Positions 12,943 through 22,600 of a stretch of DNA of 64,000 nt are shown piece after piece. The notes below the pieces were generated by a model, which ran no database searches, was not told the origin of the DNA, and worked only from the letters and a program-made list of their open reading frames with translations. The first letter of the stretch is position 1; every line of letters starts with the position of its first letter. The position numbers and the translations under genes are program-made. This DNA is from Syngnathus acus (Eukaryota > Chordata > Actinopteri > Syngnathiformes > Syngnathidae), in the NCBI RefSeq assembly GCF_901709675.1, contig NC_051105.1, forward strand, positions 2,774,104-2,838,103, in the 5' to 3' direction.

Positions 12943-13293
12943 GTGAAGTGTTAAATGGCGACGTGGTGAGCTAAAGGGCACGTGAAAGGAAGGCATGCTT
13001 TGACTTGAGGGCCCTCCCGGGGATGATGACCTTCTTTCGCATTCTGCTAACTTTGACAACTGACAACGATCCCGGCCTGCCGTCCAACACGCACACACAT
13101 TGAAGTCCTGCAATTTCCTTAAAGGCCAAACTGATGCTACTTTTGTTAGCATAGCTACACTACAAGTGGAACGCTACACTGGTGGCTCGCTGAAATTTGC
13201 CCTTGCTAGCTTTACGAATGTCACAGCTCACCTCTTTTCTCGGTTCGGTTATGTTGTCTTCACAAGTTTGGAACAACAAACCAATCGTATATA

Positions 13294-13614
13294 CAGTGAT
13301 ACCTCGCTACTTCGCGTTTCGTTTATCGCGGCTTCACTCCATCGCGGATTATTTTTCCAAATTAAAAAAACATTTAAAAGTCAATATAAAACTTCTAAAT
13401 TGAGGAAACATGTGTCTAACCTTTAGGACAATGTAGTATTGCTCCAAATGTTCGTTTACATTCCTTTAGAAGTCCGTTTTCGTGTGCGAATTAGTGTCTT
13501 TCCGCTAACTCGTTAGCCTGCCCAGTACTTCTTGTTGGTGACCGTACGTCGCGGATTTGACTTATCGCGGGTGGTTTTTGGAACCAATTATCCGCGATAA
13601 ACGAGGGATTACTG
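13294..13614. mobile_element. Tigger-like MITE, 321 bp
   Basis: Both ends are present and TA-flanked. The left end is CAGTGATACCTCG (13294-13306) and the right end is CGAGGGATTACTG (13602-13614), an imperfect inverted repeat. It extends inward with TTTATCGCGG on both sides. Length and termini fit a non-autonomous pogo/Tigger-type element. It has no transposase frame. Confidence 0.8.
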
Positions 13615-13807
13615 TATTGTGTTAAAATTTGGTGGTTTTGGTGTAGACAGATTTTATTGGGTTCAGGCAGTGATATCAGAGATTGGCCCCAAAAATGATT
13701 GATTTGGCAAAGCCTTAGCAACCACAGTATCTTACTTGCTTGTACTTCCCCTCTCAAAAACCTTTTGGTTTTTCATTTGAGTTGCTCAACTCATAGGCCA
13801 GGAAACA

Positions 13808-13975
13808 CAGGGACCAAGTGGTCAGCACACCCGTCTTACAGTTCGGCGATTGGGGGCTCAAATCCAGACTCCAGGCTTTTGTCTGTGAAGTAACATGTTG
13901 CTTTTTGTTTACGTGCGTTATTCTCCGGGTTTACGGTGTCCTCCCCCAATAAGCGATATCGAAGATGGATGGAAG
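13808..13975 (+). mobile_element. tRNA-like SINE, degenerate copy
   Basis: It has an A-box-like CCAAGTGGTCAGCAC, then a B-box-like GGGCTCAAATCC, then the family body (TTATTCTCCGGGTTTACGGTG), and ends near AAGATGGATGG. It belongs to the same family as the better copy at 39.84 kb. The promoter boxes indicate a tRNA-derived Pol III origin. This copy is diverged and internally shortened. Confidence 0.6.
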
Positions 13976-14078
13976 TTATCGGCTAAATTTTGATGGCAAA
14001 CTTTTAAAGGGCTTTATCTTGGCCACATAGTTTTTATACCACAAAAACCTGGCATTTGTGCTTCATGTATACTTTGTA

Positions 14079-14246
14079 CCGTAATTTTCGGACTATAAGT
14101 CGCACCGGAGTATAAGTCGCACCAGCCATAAAATGCCCAGAAAAGTGAAAAAAAACATATATATGTATATAAGTCGCTCCTGAGTATAAGTCGCCCCCCC
14201 ACCCAAACTATGAAAAAAAACGCGACTTATAGTCCGAAAATTACGG
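14079..14246. mobile_element. MITE with near-perfect inverted termini
   Basis: CCGTAATTTTCGGACTATAA at the left and its reverse complement at the right (ending ATTACGG at 14246), each flanked by TA. The inner repeats of the GTATAAGTCGC type occur several times. It is a non-autonomous DNA element about 168 bp long without coding capacity, and can fold into a long hairpin. Confidence 0.85.
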
Positions 14247-14689
14247 TATATAGCTTCCCTGTCTATGTTGTTATAGTTACACAGCAATTTAGTGGCCAAA
14301 AGGTGCAAAAAGCACAGAAGTGTTTATTCAGCAAATGGGCTGAGGACGTCTGTGCTACAAAGGCAGTGCAAGTGCCTAAGTGGTTAATTTGTGCGACCGC
14401 CTTTGGTACCTCAACTCAACCTCGCTGTCTGGAATCTCATACCCTCATTTTATATTTCACCCCTGAACTTATGGATCCTGAAAAACGATAAGAGATTTTT
14501 TTGGGGCGGCGTGAGTATAGAGTGAGCACTAATGGGCTCTGACTTTGTCTGACTGTTGTTCTTAAAAGTGGATTCAAAATGCTTCACCCTTTTTCCCTTC
14601 CCCAGTCCATCTCCGCTTCTCTCACCTCCATACATTTTTCTTTCACTTTAAAAGACTCCCGCCCTCCCCCCCCCTGTGCTGTTTGCTGG

Positions 14690-14945
14690 GGTTTGGCCTG
14701 ATAGCCATTAGTGTTACACCCTATTACATCGGTAATGACTTACTGTGAGCTCTAATTAGAGATGTGTTAGCGAACTGTCTTGCACCCCTCTCCTCCTTAG
14801 CCGCCCTCCCACCCTCCATCACCGTGGAGACGCTATTAGCACCTACCAGTTGCAGCTCCTGCCTGTTACTGACCAATTGGGGAAGTAATGCTATATGGCT
14901 AATTGATAACCAAAGACGCTCCATAAAATCTCAGCTCTAATTGTC
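14690..14945. promoter_or_regulatory. Candidate enhancer-like non-coding block C
   Basis: Multiple CTAATTAGA/CTAATTGAT/CTAATTGTC homeodomain cores and CCATTAG, with a GC-rich middle (CACCCTCCATCACCGTGGAGACG). It has low repeat content and no credible frame. The composition is typical of vertebrate developmental enhancers. A target of sox1 is inferred from proximity (4 kb upstream). Confidence 0.35.
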
Positions 14946-14972
14946 TGGTTGGAAGAGGAGCTAGCGTGCCCA

Positions 14973-14998
14973 TATATATATATATATATATTTTTTTT
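14973..14998. repeat. Short (TA)n/T tract
   Basis: A TATATATATA run followed by T8. It marks the right edge of candidate block C. Confidence 0.8.
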
Positions 14999-14999
14999 A

Positions 15000-16400
15000 A
15001 ATGGTCAAAGTGGAGAATCATTGTAGAATAAAGCAAAAATGACTATTTGCTGGTGTGACGCCTTCCAGGAAGCGCACTTTTTTAACACCGAAGACTCTAT
15101 TTTCATGCCCAGTGCAAATCTAGCATAACGCATAACGTCTACCTGTGTGCATGGGTGGAGTTTTCTTCAGTTCGGCATTTTCATCAATGTGCTCACTTCG
15201 AAACAGGCGATTGTTCATCTGTGTGTGACAACACGTCCACACCCCTTGCCCACCTGTGCTGCAACTTAGACCTGCTTTTAGCTGGTCTAAAGATGAGTCT
15301 ACTTTCAGTTGCCCAACTGTTAAGGTTTGTAAAAGAACATGGCTTTGGTCCACCAGAGTGCTCAACATTGTGCAGTGTGGTCTGCCAAATTCCCAAATGT
15401 AAGAAAAGAGACTTGCACCTGCTGATGCTACTTTTGGAAAAAACAAAACGAGGTTCGGAAGGACCTCTTATCTCTCGTGTAACACAACTTCAGAGGTGTA
15501 TTTTCCACACATTCCACTTCAGAGGGTTAGTTATATATCGAACCCTACCTTAATATCGAACCTTACCTTTTGTGGAATACCCATTTTGTCAAGGTTTTCT
15601 TTTCAATTTGCTCTTACTGTGATGCGTATGTCATATAACTTCCTGTTTATCTATTTTTCTTAATGCCCCTTGTTGAGTCTGCTCCTTCATCAGAAATCAG
15701 TATTGCAAAAAAAAAAAAAAAGTACAAACATCCGGTGAATCCTTTGATGCTCACTGAACTAAGGTCCATCTGCGGACTTTCAAAATAATAACAGTTTGAC
15801 TTGAAAGTGTATTAAAAGACCAACAGCAATTCACGGTGACTTAGATTCTTTCTATCCTGCATGGTGTCTCCACATGCAGAGGGTCGTGAAGCACTTAGCA
15901 GGACGTGAGGCTGTCACAAGCACATGTTTGCAAGCTGTGCATGTAAACGGAATTTGGAATAAATAAGGATTGATAGGAATGCCTCCTGGATCATTGTCGT
16001 TTTTGGGGATGGGTAGGAGGGGTCACGCCGAAGCTCATCCAAGACCCCCCACACTTTCTTTCCCTTGCTGTCATGGAGGTGGATATTGGGGGGGCTGCTC
16101 ATCAAGTTTTGCCCGGCTTCTCAAATGCGGCACAGCTGCCTTTCCTAACCAGTGCAGCTCGAGCCCAATCATCCTGGAGAGCCACAATCGCTCTATTTAT
16201 TAGAATACGTGTTTGCTATTGTTCTGTACCAAACACACAAAAAAAGACCCCCCCCCCCTTCCCCACCCACCCCGCCACCGTCATGTTAGCAGCGACCCCC
16301 TCCCTTTTTTCCCCCCAGAGAGCAACAATAACTTGGAATAGTCTTTTTTTTTTTTTGTACGTGTGGATGTGTGTGTGCGTGCGCGTGTATGCTTGTAAAA
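15000..16400. other. Non-coding stretch upstream of sox1
   Basis: Overlapping short frames occur on both strands at 15120-15553, but none resembles a protein family. A poly-A run lies at 15707-15721, and a CCCCACCCACCCC-rich tract with a T14 run at about 16248-16355. Confidence 0.4.
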
Positions 16401-16429
16401 CTGTCATTCTTCTCTTCTCTGGCCCACAG

Positions 16430-16621
16430 TGGCGCGGTGCTGTTGGCTGTTGTACGGGGAGCGGGAGCTCGGATGCCCCTGGCACCGCTCGAGCTTGTCG
16501 ATTGCGGCCGTGCATGCGCGTGTCGTGCCGCTTTATTTTTGGGGAAGGGTGCCACATTTAGATTTGAGGAAATCTACCGGCTTTGTCTGCAGTGGAGGGA
16601 AGTGGACGTGCAGATAGACGC
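16430..16621 (+). other. GC-rich exon-like block upstream of sox1
   Basis: 192 nt bounded by a strong pyrimidine tract plus CCCACAG acceptor (16427-16429) and a consensus donor GTAAGT (16622-16627). The block is GC/CpG-rich (GCATGCGCGTGTCGTGCCG), unlike its flanks. All three frames are partly open but none matches a known family, so a non-coding transcript is more plausible than a protein. Vertebrate SOX1 has overlapping or upstream long non-coding transcripts, and this could be such an exon. It could equally be a CpG-rich regulatory element. Confidence 0.3.
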
Positions 16622-16849
16622 GTAAGTAGGGGGGAAAAAAAGGCGTCCTCGTTTTGGATTTTGCCGCTACCCGTGTTGCGCGTAAAAGTCATTTTACGCA
16701 GACGCGTGGAGGAATTGGCGCGCAGAAACCAGCGTTTTATTTGCTTTTTTTTTTGGGCTGTGTTGTGTGTCAAGGGATGCTCTTTATATATTTTTGTACT
16801 AATCACGCGAAATTGGTATTTTTATTAACGTTGTGTTTAAATGTTTGAC

Positions 16850-18640
16850 TCCTCCAACATGTCAGGAAGATTTGTGGTTGCCGTCCTGTGATGCTTTCAC
16901 ATAGCGTAAATGTTGTTTCGGGGCAAAGTTAGATCACTCCTTAAGTGCGTGTGTGTGTTTTACGTTGTAAGCAACACAGCCATGACAGCATGGAGTAAAG
17001 GTTGCCCCCAGGGTGCTTTTGTCATCAATCATAAAGGTTCAATCCCAGCATTGTGTCCAATCCTCAACAGTTGTCATTTGTCATACGGAGAGTTATCACT
17101 ATCAACGTCGATTCTTGTCGTTTTATTTACATTTGTTTGTGGACTCATCCAAAGATTTATTATGTTACGCCGAAATTGAAATGTTATTTATTTTTTATGT
17201 TTAAATACCAGTGTAATTTGATCCATAAATATGTTTTAGTATAATTCTGTCTAACCCTATACAGAACATCTAATTATAACACTGACATTCCAAAAGTACT
17301 ATGAGTGCCTTCTATGGGGTGTAAACACCAAACGGTTTGCCCATCTTACGCAGCAGAGTCAGTCATAAACTGGTTAAGATTTTTCTTTTTCTCCTGTCCA
17401 TGACCCCTTTCATCGTGTGACATATAAGAGTAAATATTAAGATAATCTCAAATGACTGTATAGTGGTTAAGTCATTAGTGTCAAGACAAGAAGTGGACTT
17501 GTTTTCTTATTTATTTCAAAATAGTGGGTTAATTGGACTCAATGGAGTCACTTCTAGGGATTGGTAGATTGGAATAGCGCAAAGGTCATCAGTCGCTTGT
17601 CTTTAGAAAAGTACATGACCAACAATACAGTGGGCAGTGACACTTGTCCCCATCCAGCACCTCATGCAGTGTTCTGTTCGTGTCCATGCGCTGCTAACTT
17701 ATACATTTTTTGTATACCCTTAAATAGACTATGTTTTTAAAGGATTTGCCTGTGGAATACACTATCAGTATCTGCAGACTGTTTTAATTTAAGAAGTTTG
17801 TTAAAAAAAAAAAAAGGCATTTACAATTTAAAAATTGTTTTATGTAGCGTGACTTCATTACCAGGAGCTCAAAAACATTTGGAGAGTTTGCTCACTAAGG
17901 TTTATTGCATGGCCACTGCCCTGATACAATTGACAAATCAAATCTAAAGTTAATATTAATGATTTTGTTGGTATTTTGCTGGCACTGCCAAATATCTGTC
18001 TGTCTGTCTGTCCAGCTAGCTAGCTAGCTATCTACAGTATCTATCTACCCCCTACCATTTTACCTACGAATGAAGGCCAGTGGGATCCTAATACAATCAA
18101 AAAATTTAAATTTAAATTACATTAAAATACTGTAAAAATAAAAGATACTAACCTGTGACCCTTGTGAGAGGAAGCGGTTTAGGAAATGGATGGATGTAAA
18201 AAAAATACAGATGAAAAAAAAATGGTTAAAATCAACAGTTTGGTGAATTCTTAAAAAGAAACCAAAATACTTGAGACTCATTCAGGAACTTGCTCACCCA
18301 TGTTTTAAGCTCTCCCTACCTCTAAAATTGAGGTGCAGGTATAAAAATGGCCATTTCAATTGTACATTTTTGTGAAATCTCTGAAAACAAACACAATTTG
18401 ATTTCAAGTGTATTTGGTGGTGCATGGCAACCATATTGCTATGACGTATAGTTCAATTCCACAATGCCAAGTAGACGTTCAATACCAATTCTACTTTGAA
18501 CAAACAAAACCAAAACACTTACTTAAGAGTGGAGTGAACCCAAAGTTGATTATTGTTGTAGTTGCTGCTGTTTACTTGATTTGTCACGATGCGCAGTCAT
18601 TGGAAATGTTGAATTCCTTATGTTATTTGTGGGATCGACC
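16850..18640. other. AT-rich upstream flank of sox1
   Basis: No gene is seen. A TCTG/GCTA microsatellite lies at 17997-18030. A SINE 3'-end remnant (GAGGAAGCGGTTTAGGAAAT then GGATGGATG) lies at about 18165-18197. Confidence 0.4.
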
Positions 18641-18689
18641 GACACCCCCCTTCTACTTCATTCCACTTGTGTTGTGCTTCTGGAGTCAG

Positions 18690-18785
18690 CTGACCCAATA
18701 TATGCAAATGAGGCCGCCAGCTTGCTCCTCATTGGCTGCCCGCGCCTGATTTAAGTGCTGTCAGTGCGCGCGTCACATGGCCGCC
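18690..18785 (+). promoter_or_regulatory. sox1: sox1 proximal promoter
   Basis: An octamer ATGCAAAT lies at 18702-18709 (POU-factor site). An inverted CCAAT box in CTCATTGGCTG follows (core 18731-18735), then a TATA-like GATTTAAG at 18748-18755. The order and spacing suit a focused Pol II promoter starting around 18775-18785, leaving about 230 nt of 5'UTR. POU plus NF-Y control is known for SoxB1 genes. The exact start site is inferred. Confidence 0.6.
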
Positions 18786-18845
18786 GCTGCAAGCAACTTG
18801 TCAACTCCGAGTGGCTCCAGTGTGCATTCTGTCACAGCGGATGTG

Positions 18846-18870
18846 AGGCAGGCAGGCAGGCAGGCAGCAG
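18846..18870. repeat. (GGCA)n short array in the sox1 5'UTR
   Basis: Five or so GGCA units within the predicted leader. Confidence 0.8.
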
Positions 18871-18907
18871 GGCGACGGCTTGGAGAGCCCTTGTGGGAAT
18901 ATTGCTT

Positions 18908-19024
18908 ATGCTTTGGCGCGCTTTAAAGACTCTTGCAGCCAATCTGGTAACCCGACTTGTTTTGAATTTGCTTTTTCTCGCTGCTGAAGTTTTTCCAAAC
19001 ACGCCGCTCGAATGTATAGCATGA
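18908..19024 (+). other. Overlapping upstream ORF in the sox1 leader
   Basis: An ATG at 18908 opens a 38-codon frame that ends with TGA at 19022-19024. It therefore overlaps the sox1 start (19012) in another frame. A second upstream ATG at 18777 opens a 49-codon frame ending at 18926. If the leader starts near 18775, both would be transcribed and could lower translation of the main frame. The peptides resemble nothing known. Confidence 0.4.
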
Positions 19025-20169
19025 TGATGGAGACCGACCTCCACTCCCCCGGCCCCCAAAGCAACACGGCCGGGGGGCAAACGGGGCCCAACGCGGGCTC
19101 CAAGGCGAGCCAGGAGCGGGTGAAGAGGCCCATGAACGCATTCATGGTGTGGTCCCGCGGCCAGCGTAGGAAGATGGCGCAGGAGAACCCCAAAATGCAC
19201 AACTCCGAGATCAGCAAGAGACTGGGGGCCGAGTGGAAGGTGATGTCCGAGGCGGAGAAGCGGCCCTTCATCGACGAGGCCAAGAGGCTGCGGGCCATGC
19301 ACATGAAGGAGCACCCGGATTACAAGTACCGGCCCAGGCGGAAGACCAAGACGCTCCTCAAGAAGGACAAGTACTCGCTGGCCGGCGGTCTTCTCTCCGG
19401 AGCCGGCGGCGCAGGAGTGGGTTTGGGTGTCGGCATGGCGTCCTCCTCGGCGGCCCAGAGGCTGGAGAGCCCGGGTGCGTCCCACGGAGGATCCGCGGGT
19501 TCCGGCTACGCGCACATGAACGGCTGGGCCAACGGCGCCTACCCGGGCCAGGTGGCTGCTGCCGCGGCGGCCGCTGCCATGATGCAGGAGGCGCACCTCG
19601 CCTTCAGCCAGCACCCGGGCGGGGGCGCGCACCATCTCAACCACCACGCGCACCACCACGCGCACCCGCACGCCCACCACGCGCACCACCATCACCACCA
19701 CGCACACAACCCGCAACCCGTGCACCGCTATGACATGAGCTCGCTCCAGTACAGCCCCATCTCGAACTCGCAGAGCTACATGAGCGCCTCCCCGTCCGGT
19801 TACGGCGCCCTCAGCTACACGCAGCACCAAGGCTCCGGCGTGTCTTCTTCTTCCTCCTCCTCCTCCTCTTCGTCGTCCTCCTCCGCCGCCGCCGCCGCCG
19901 CCGCCGCTGCCGCTGCCTCCTCCTCCATGGGTGCACTTGGCACGCTGGGCTCGCTTGTCAAATCGGAGCCCAGCGTGAGCCCGCCGGTCAGCGGAGGCCC
20001 CCACGCGCGGGGCCCCTGTCCGGGTGACTTAAGGGAGATGATAAGCATGTACTTGCCCACTGGGGAGCCGGCGGACCCCGCCATGCAGAGCCGGCTGCAC
20101 GCTTTGCCGGCGCATTACCAGAGCGCCGCGGCAGGGGTAAACGGGACGGTCCCGCTCACACACATCTAA
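19012..20169 (+). CDS. sox1: SOX1, SoxB1 HMG-box transcription factor
   Basis: A single-exon gene of 385 codons. SOX1 binds CATTGTT-like DNA in the nucleus, often with POU partners, and maintains neural progenitors and lens identity. The N terminus [14 protein letters not shown] is the SOX1 signature that separates it from SOX2 and SOX3. The HMG box covers about residues 36-114 ([19 protein letters not shown] to [10 protein letters not shown]) and is followed by [14 protein letters not shown]. Downstream come [15 protein letters not shown], an Ala run, a His-rich stretch (about 205-232), [17 protein letters not shown], and long Ser then Ala runs (about 277-305). The SoxB1 C-terminal motifs are [12 protein letters not shown] and the terminal [10 protein letters not shown]. 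The start was chosen by exact agreement with the family; its Kozak context is weak (C at -3, T at +4). The length is near the human protein (about 390). The CDS is strongly GC-biased against AT-rich flanks. Teleosts have sox1a and sox1b, and I cannot decide which this is. Confidence 0.98.
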   Translation: MYSMMMETDLHSPGPQSNTAGGQTGPNAGSKASQERVKRPMNAFMVWSRGQRRKMAQENPKMHNSEISKRLGAEWKVMSEAEKRPFIDEAKRLRAMHMKEHPDYKYRPRRKTKTLLKKDKYSLAGGLLSGAGGAGVGLGVGMASSSAAQRLESPGASHGGSAGSGYAHMNGWANGAYPGQVAAAAAAAAMMQEAHLAFSQHPGGGAHHLNHHAHHHAHPHAHHAHHHHHHAHNPQPVHRYDMSSLQYSPISNSQSYMSASPSGYGALSYTQHQGSGVSSSSSSSSSSSSSSAAAAAAAAAAASSSMGALGTLGSLVKSEPSVSPPVSGGPHARGPCPGDLREMISMYLPTGEPADPAMQSRLHALPAHYQSAAAGVNGTVPLTHI

Positions 20170-20710
20170 TCCACTTCGAACCCAATCATTGGAAGTGCAA
20201 AGGAACACATAACCAAATATTTACCTCTTTTCTAGCCCCCTACCTTGCAAGAACTACCTGTATTTTGTACAGAATGTTTATCACGTGTAAATGAAGGCGC
20301 TTTTTTTTTTTCTCGAGGAGGGGGCATAAAACTGCTGATTCTTTTGGGTTATCATGGTATTATATCATCGTTTCCAGTCTAATTTACACCTGGTGCACCT
20401 TAGGCTCCCCCGATTTTTTCCTTTTACTGTAAGTTATTAAAAATGTTATTACAATAATACAAAAAGTGCTTTAAAAGAAATGGGTACAAAAAAAATCCCC
20501 GTTTTAATATTTAAAGCGTTTGTGTTCCAAGCCCTCGTTTTATTGTTGTAACACTCTCCATTCTTATTATTGTACAATTGTGAATAATTTTAATATTTCA
20601 AAGAAGGATGACTTGGCAACGTGCTGTTGTAATTTATGTGCTTTTCTGCTAGTGAAAAGCCTTGACTACTGCAATGATAAAAAATGGAATAAATTTCACA
20701 AAATGTTGCT
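20170..20710 (+). other. sox1: Probable sox1 3'UTR
   Basis: An AT-rich stretch following the stop codon. A polyadenylation signal AATAAA lies at 20688-20693, and another at 20994-20999 could mark a longer form. Mono-T and mono-A runs are common. The end is inferred from the signals only. Confidence 0.5.
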
Positions 20711-22150
20711 TTGAATTATTACGAAAAATGACTGTTTGAATCTGAAAATGTTTCAAATGTTTTAAAATCTTAAGCCATGGATGCCACGAGATTTTCAACG
20801 GCATTAATTGCTCGTTCTGAAAATTAATTGCTCCATCTGAAAAAATTATTTATATTTTTAAAATGTTTTGTGATAACCAACTTTTATTTTGCGGCATTTA
20901 AATTATAATAATTATTTATTTCATTCTATCTTGCTTCCTTGTCAGTGCAAATAGGCCAAAATTATTGTACTCACTTTTTCTTGCAGGGTCCTCAATAAAT
21001 ATCATCATTAAGGCCTCATATGACAAACCACCTGTTAATGTTATTGACGGTATTAGATAAGTTTCTGTTATTATTCTTTTACTTTAGCGGGGGTAAGTCA
21101 CTTTATTTTTTATTGTCTTTCCTGGCAATTTATTCAAACTGGCCTTTAAGTTTTTTGTTTGTTTGTTTGTTTGTTTTAGGTTTCTTTTTTTCCACTATTG
21201 CTCTTGACTATAAATTTCAAAAAACGTTCAAACCTTTAGGCCAAATATTTGTTATATTAACCTAGAATAAGAATGTAAATGTTTGATTTTATATAAAGGG
21301 TCAATGAATAGTGCCCTAAAATAGACGATCAATTGCATCATGGTGTTTCTAAAAAAGGACTATTTTACATTGAAAGAAAAAAACCCCCAATACATTTGCA
21401 GCTAAACATGCTTTGTTCCGTTTAGTCTATTTTAATTTGATCCCAACACTGTCGTAATTATAAACTCAGTGCAAGTGACATAGGTAATAATTATGGTATT
21501 TCAAATATGATTAATTTCAACTGGGCCAACTTTTAAAGGTGGGAAAAGTCGGGACAAATTGCATGCTGGGTGATTGACTATCAATTTCTATCGAGACGTA
21601 GATGACAATTTGGCTTTTATTTCAAATTTCCCCCAGATATTAATAGACGCTCATGCCAATTAGATAATCATTTTCTATATTTTTTCATAATGAAAACTGA
21701 GTGCATTGCGTCATTTTTGTGACAGGCCTGCAGCTGGTTTTGACATTTACATGCTAGTTTTTTTAATTGCCTGAAGACTAATACATGCAAATGAGGGTAA
21801 CTTTATGCCTACTTATGCATTTAAAAAAAAAATCAATTAATGTGAAATCCATCGTTAAAGGGCGGCTTGGTTGTTTCACACTTGATGATCAAGACTGAAG
21901 CGTCTTGTCAATTAAAGCTGCGAGGCCTCGCATATGTGTAAGAAAATGTCGTCGAACCTGGTGTGGATTGAAAAAAAAAAAAAAAAAAAGAAGCAAATAT
22001 TTTGAGCCGTTGAGCGTCTTTTTCGTAAGAGACGTGGGATACAAAGCACGTTTAACCCGCGTAAGTGACACCTCAAGGCAGGGGGAAGCATATGTATGTG
22101 TTTTGAACGTTGACCATTCCCAATAAATCTCTGCAAATGTGCGCCACTGT
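20711..22150. other. AT-rich intergenic stretch 3' of sox1
   Basis: No gene is seen. An octamer ATGCAAAT (about 21784-21791) followed by TTATGCAT, and clusters of TAATTA-type cores at 21640-21840, hint at regulatory content. A poly-A run lies at 21971-21989. Confidence 0.4.
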
Positions 22151-22189
22151 TATCTTGTACGCATGCAGGCCACTGATATATTCCCTGCT

Positions 22190-22600
22190 AGGGCTCCCGT
22201 TTGCTTAAAGCTCCGATCCCTTGCACTGCCATGTCCTAAATGGGGATAATTAGCGTCACTTTATCACGCCTCTGCATATTTTCTGCACGTCTCCGCCTCC
22301 CCCTTTTCCCTAAAAAAAGAGAAGGGGGGGAAAAACAGGCAGCAGCCTGCACTGCTCTGTCACAGAAGATTATGGAGACAGATTGCACAGAGCGAATGTG
22401 GCGGGCGAGATTAGCGTGGAATAGAGAAAGCAACTGGGCCAGTGAATGCCTCCGAAGGGGCCTTATCGTGCAATTACACGTTGACATGTTTAACAATCTT
22501 GCTGCCTCTTAATCCCGCGGTGCTGCTGCGCTATCTGAGCGCGGCGAGAGCACCCAAACGCCGCCGCACCGACGTGGAAGAGCGTCATAATAAATAAAAG
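22190..22600. promoter_or_regulatory. Candidate enhancer-like non-coding block D
   Basis: A mixed-composition block with GGGGATAATTAGCG, CTCTGCATATTTTC, AAGATTATGGAGACAG and CAATTACACGTTGACATG. It has high local complexity, no transposon similarity and no protein-like frame. It lies 2 kb downstream of sox1, a usual place for neural enhancers of SoxB1 genes. Only composition supports the call. Confidence 0.35.

Noticed and set aside
19233-19733. Alternative-frame open frame inside sox1
   Set aside because: A shadow of the GC-rich sox1 frame, with no independent support.
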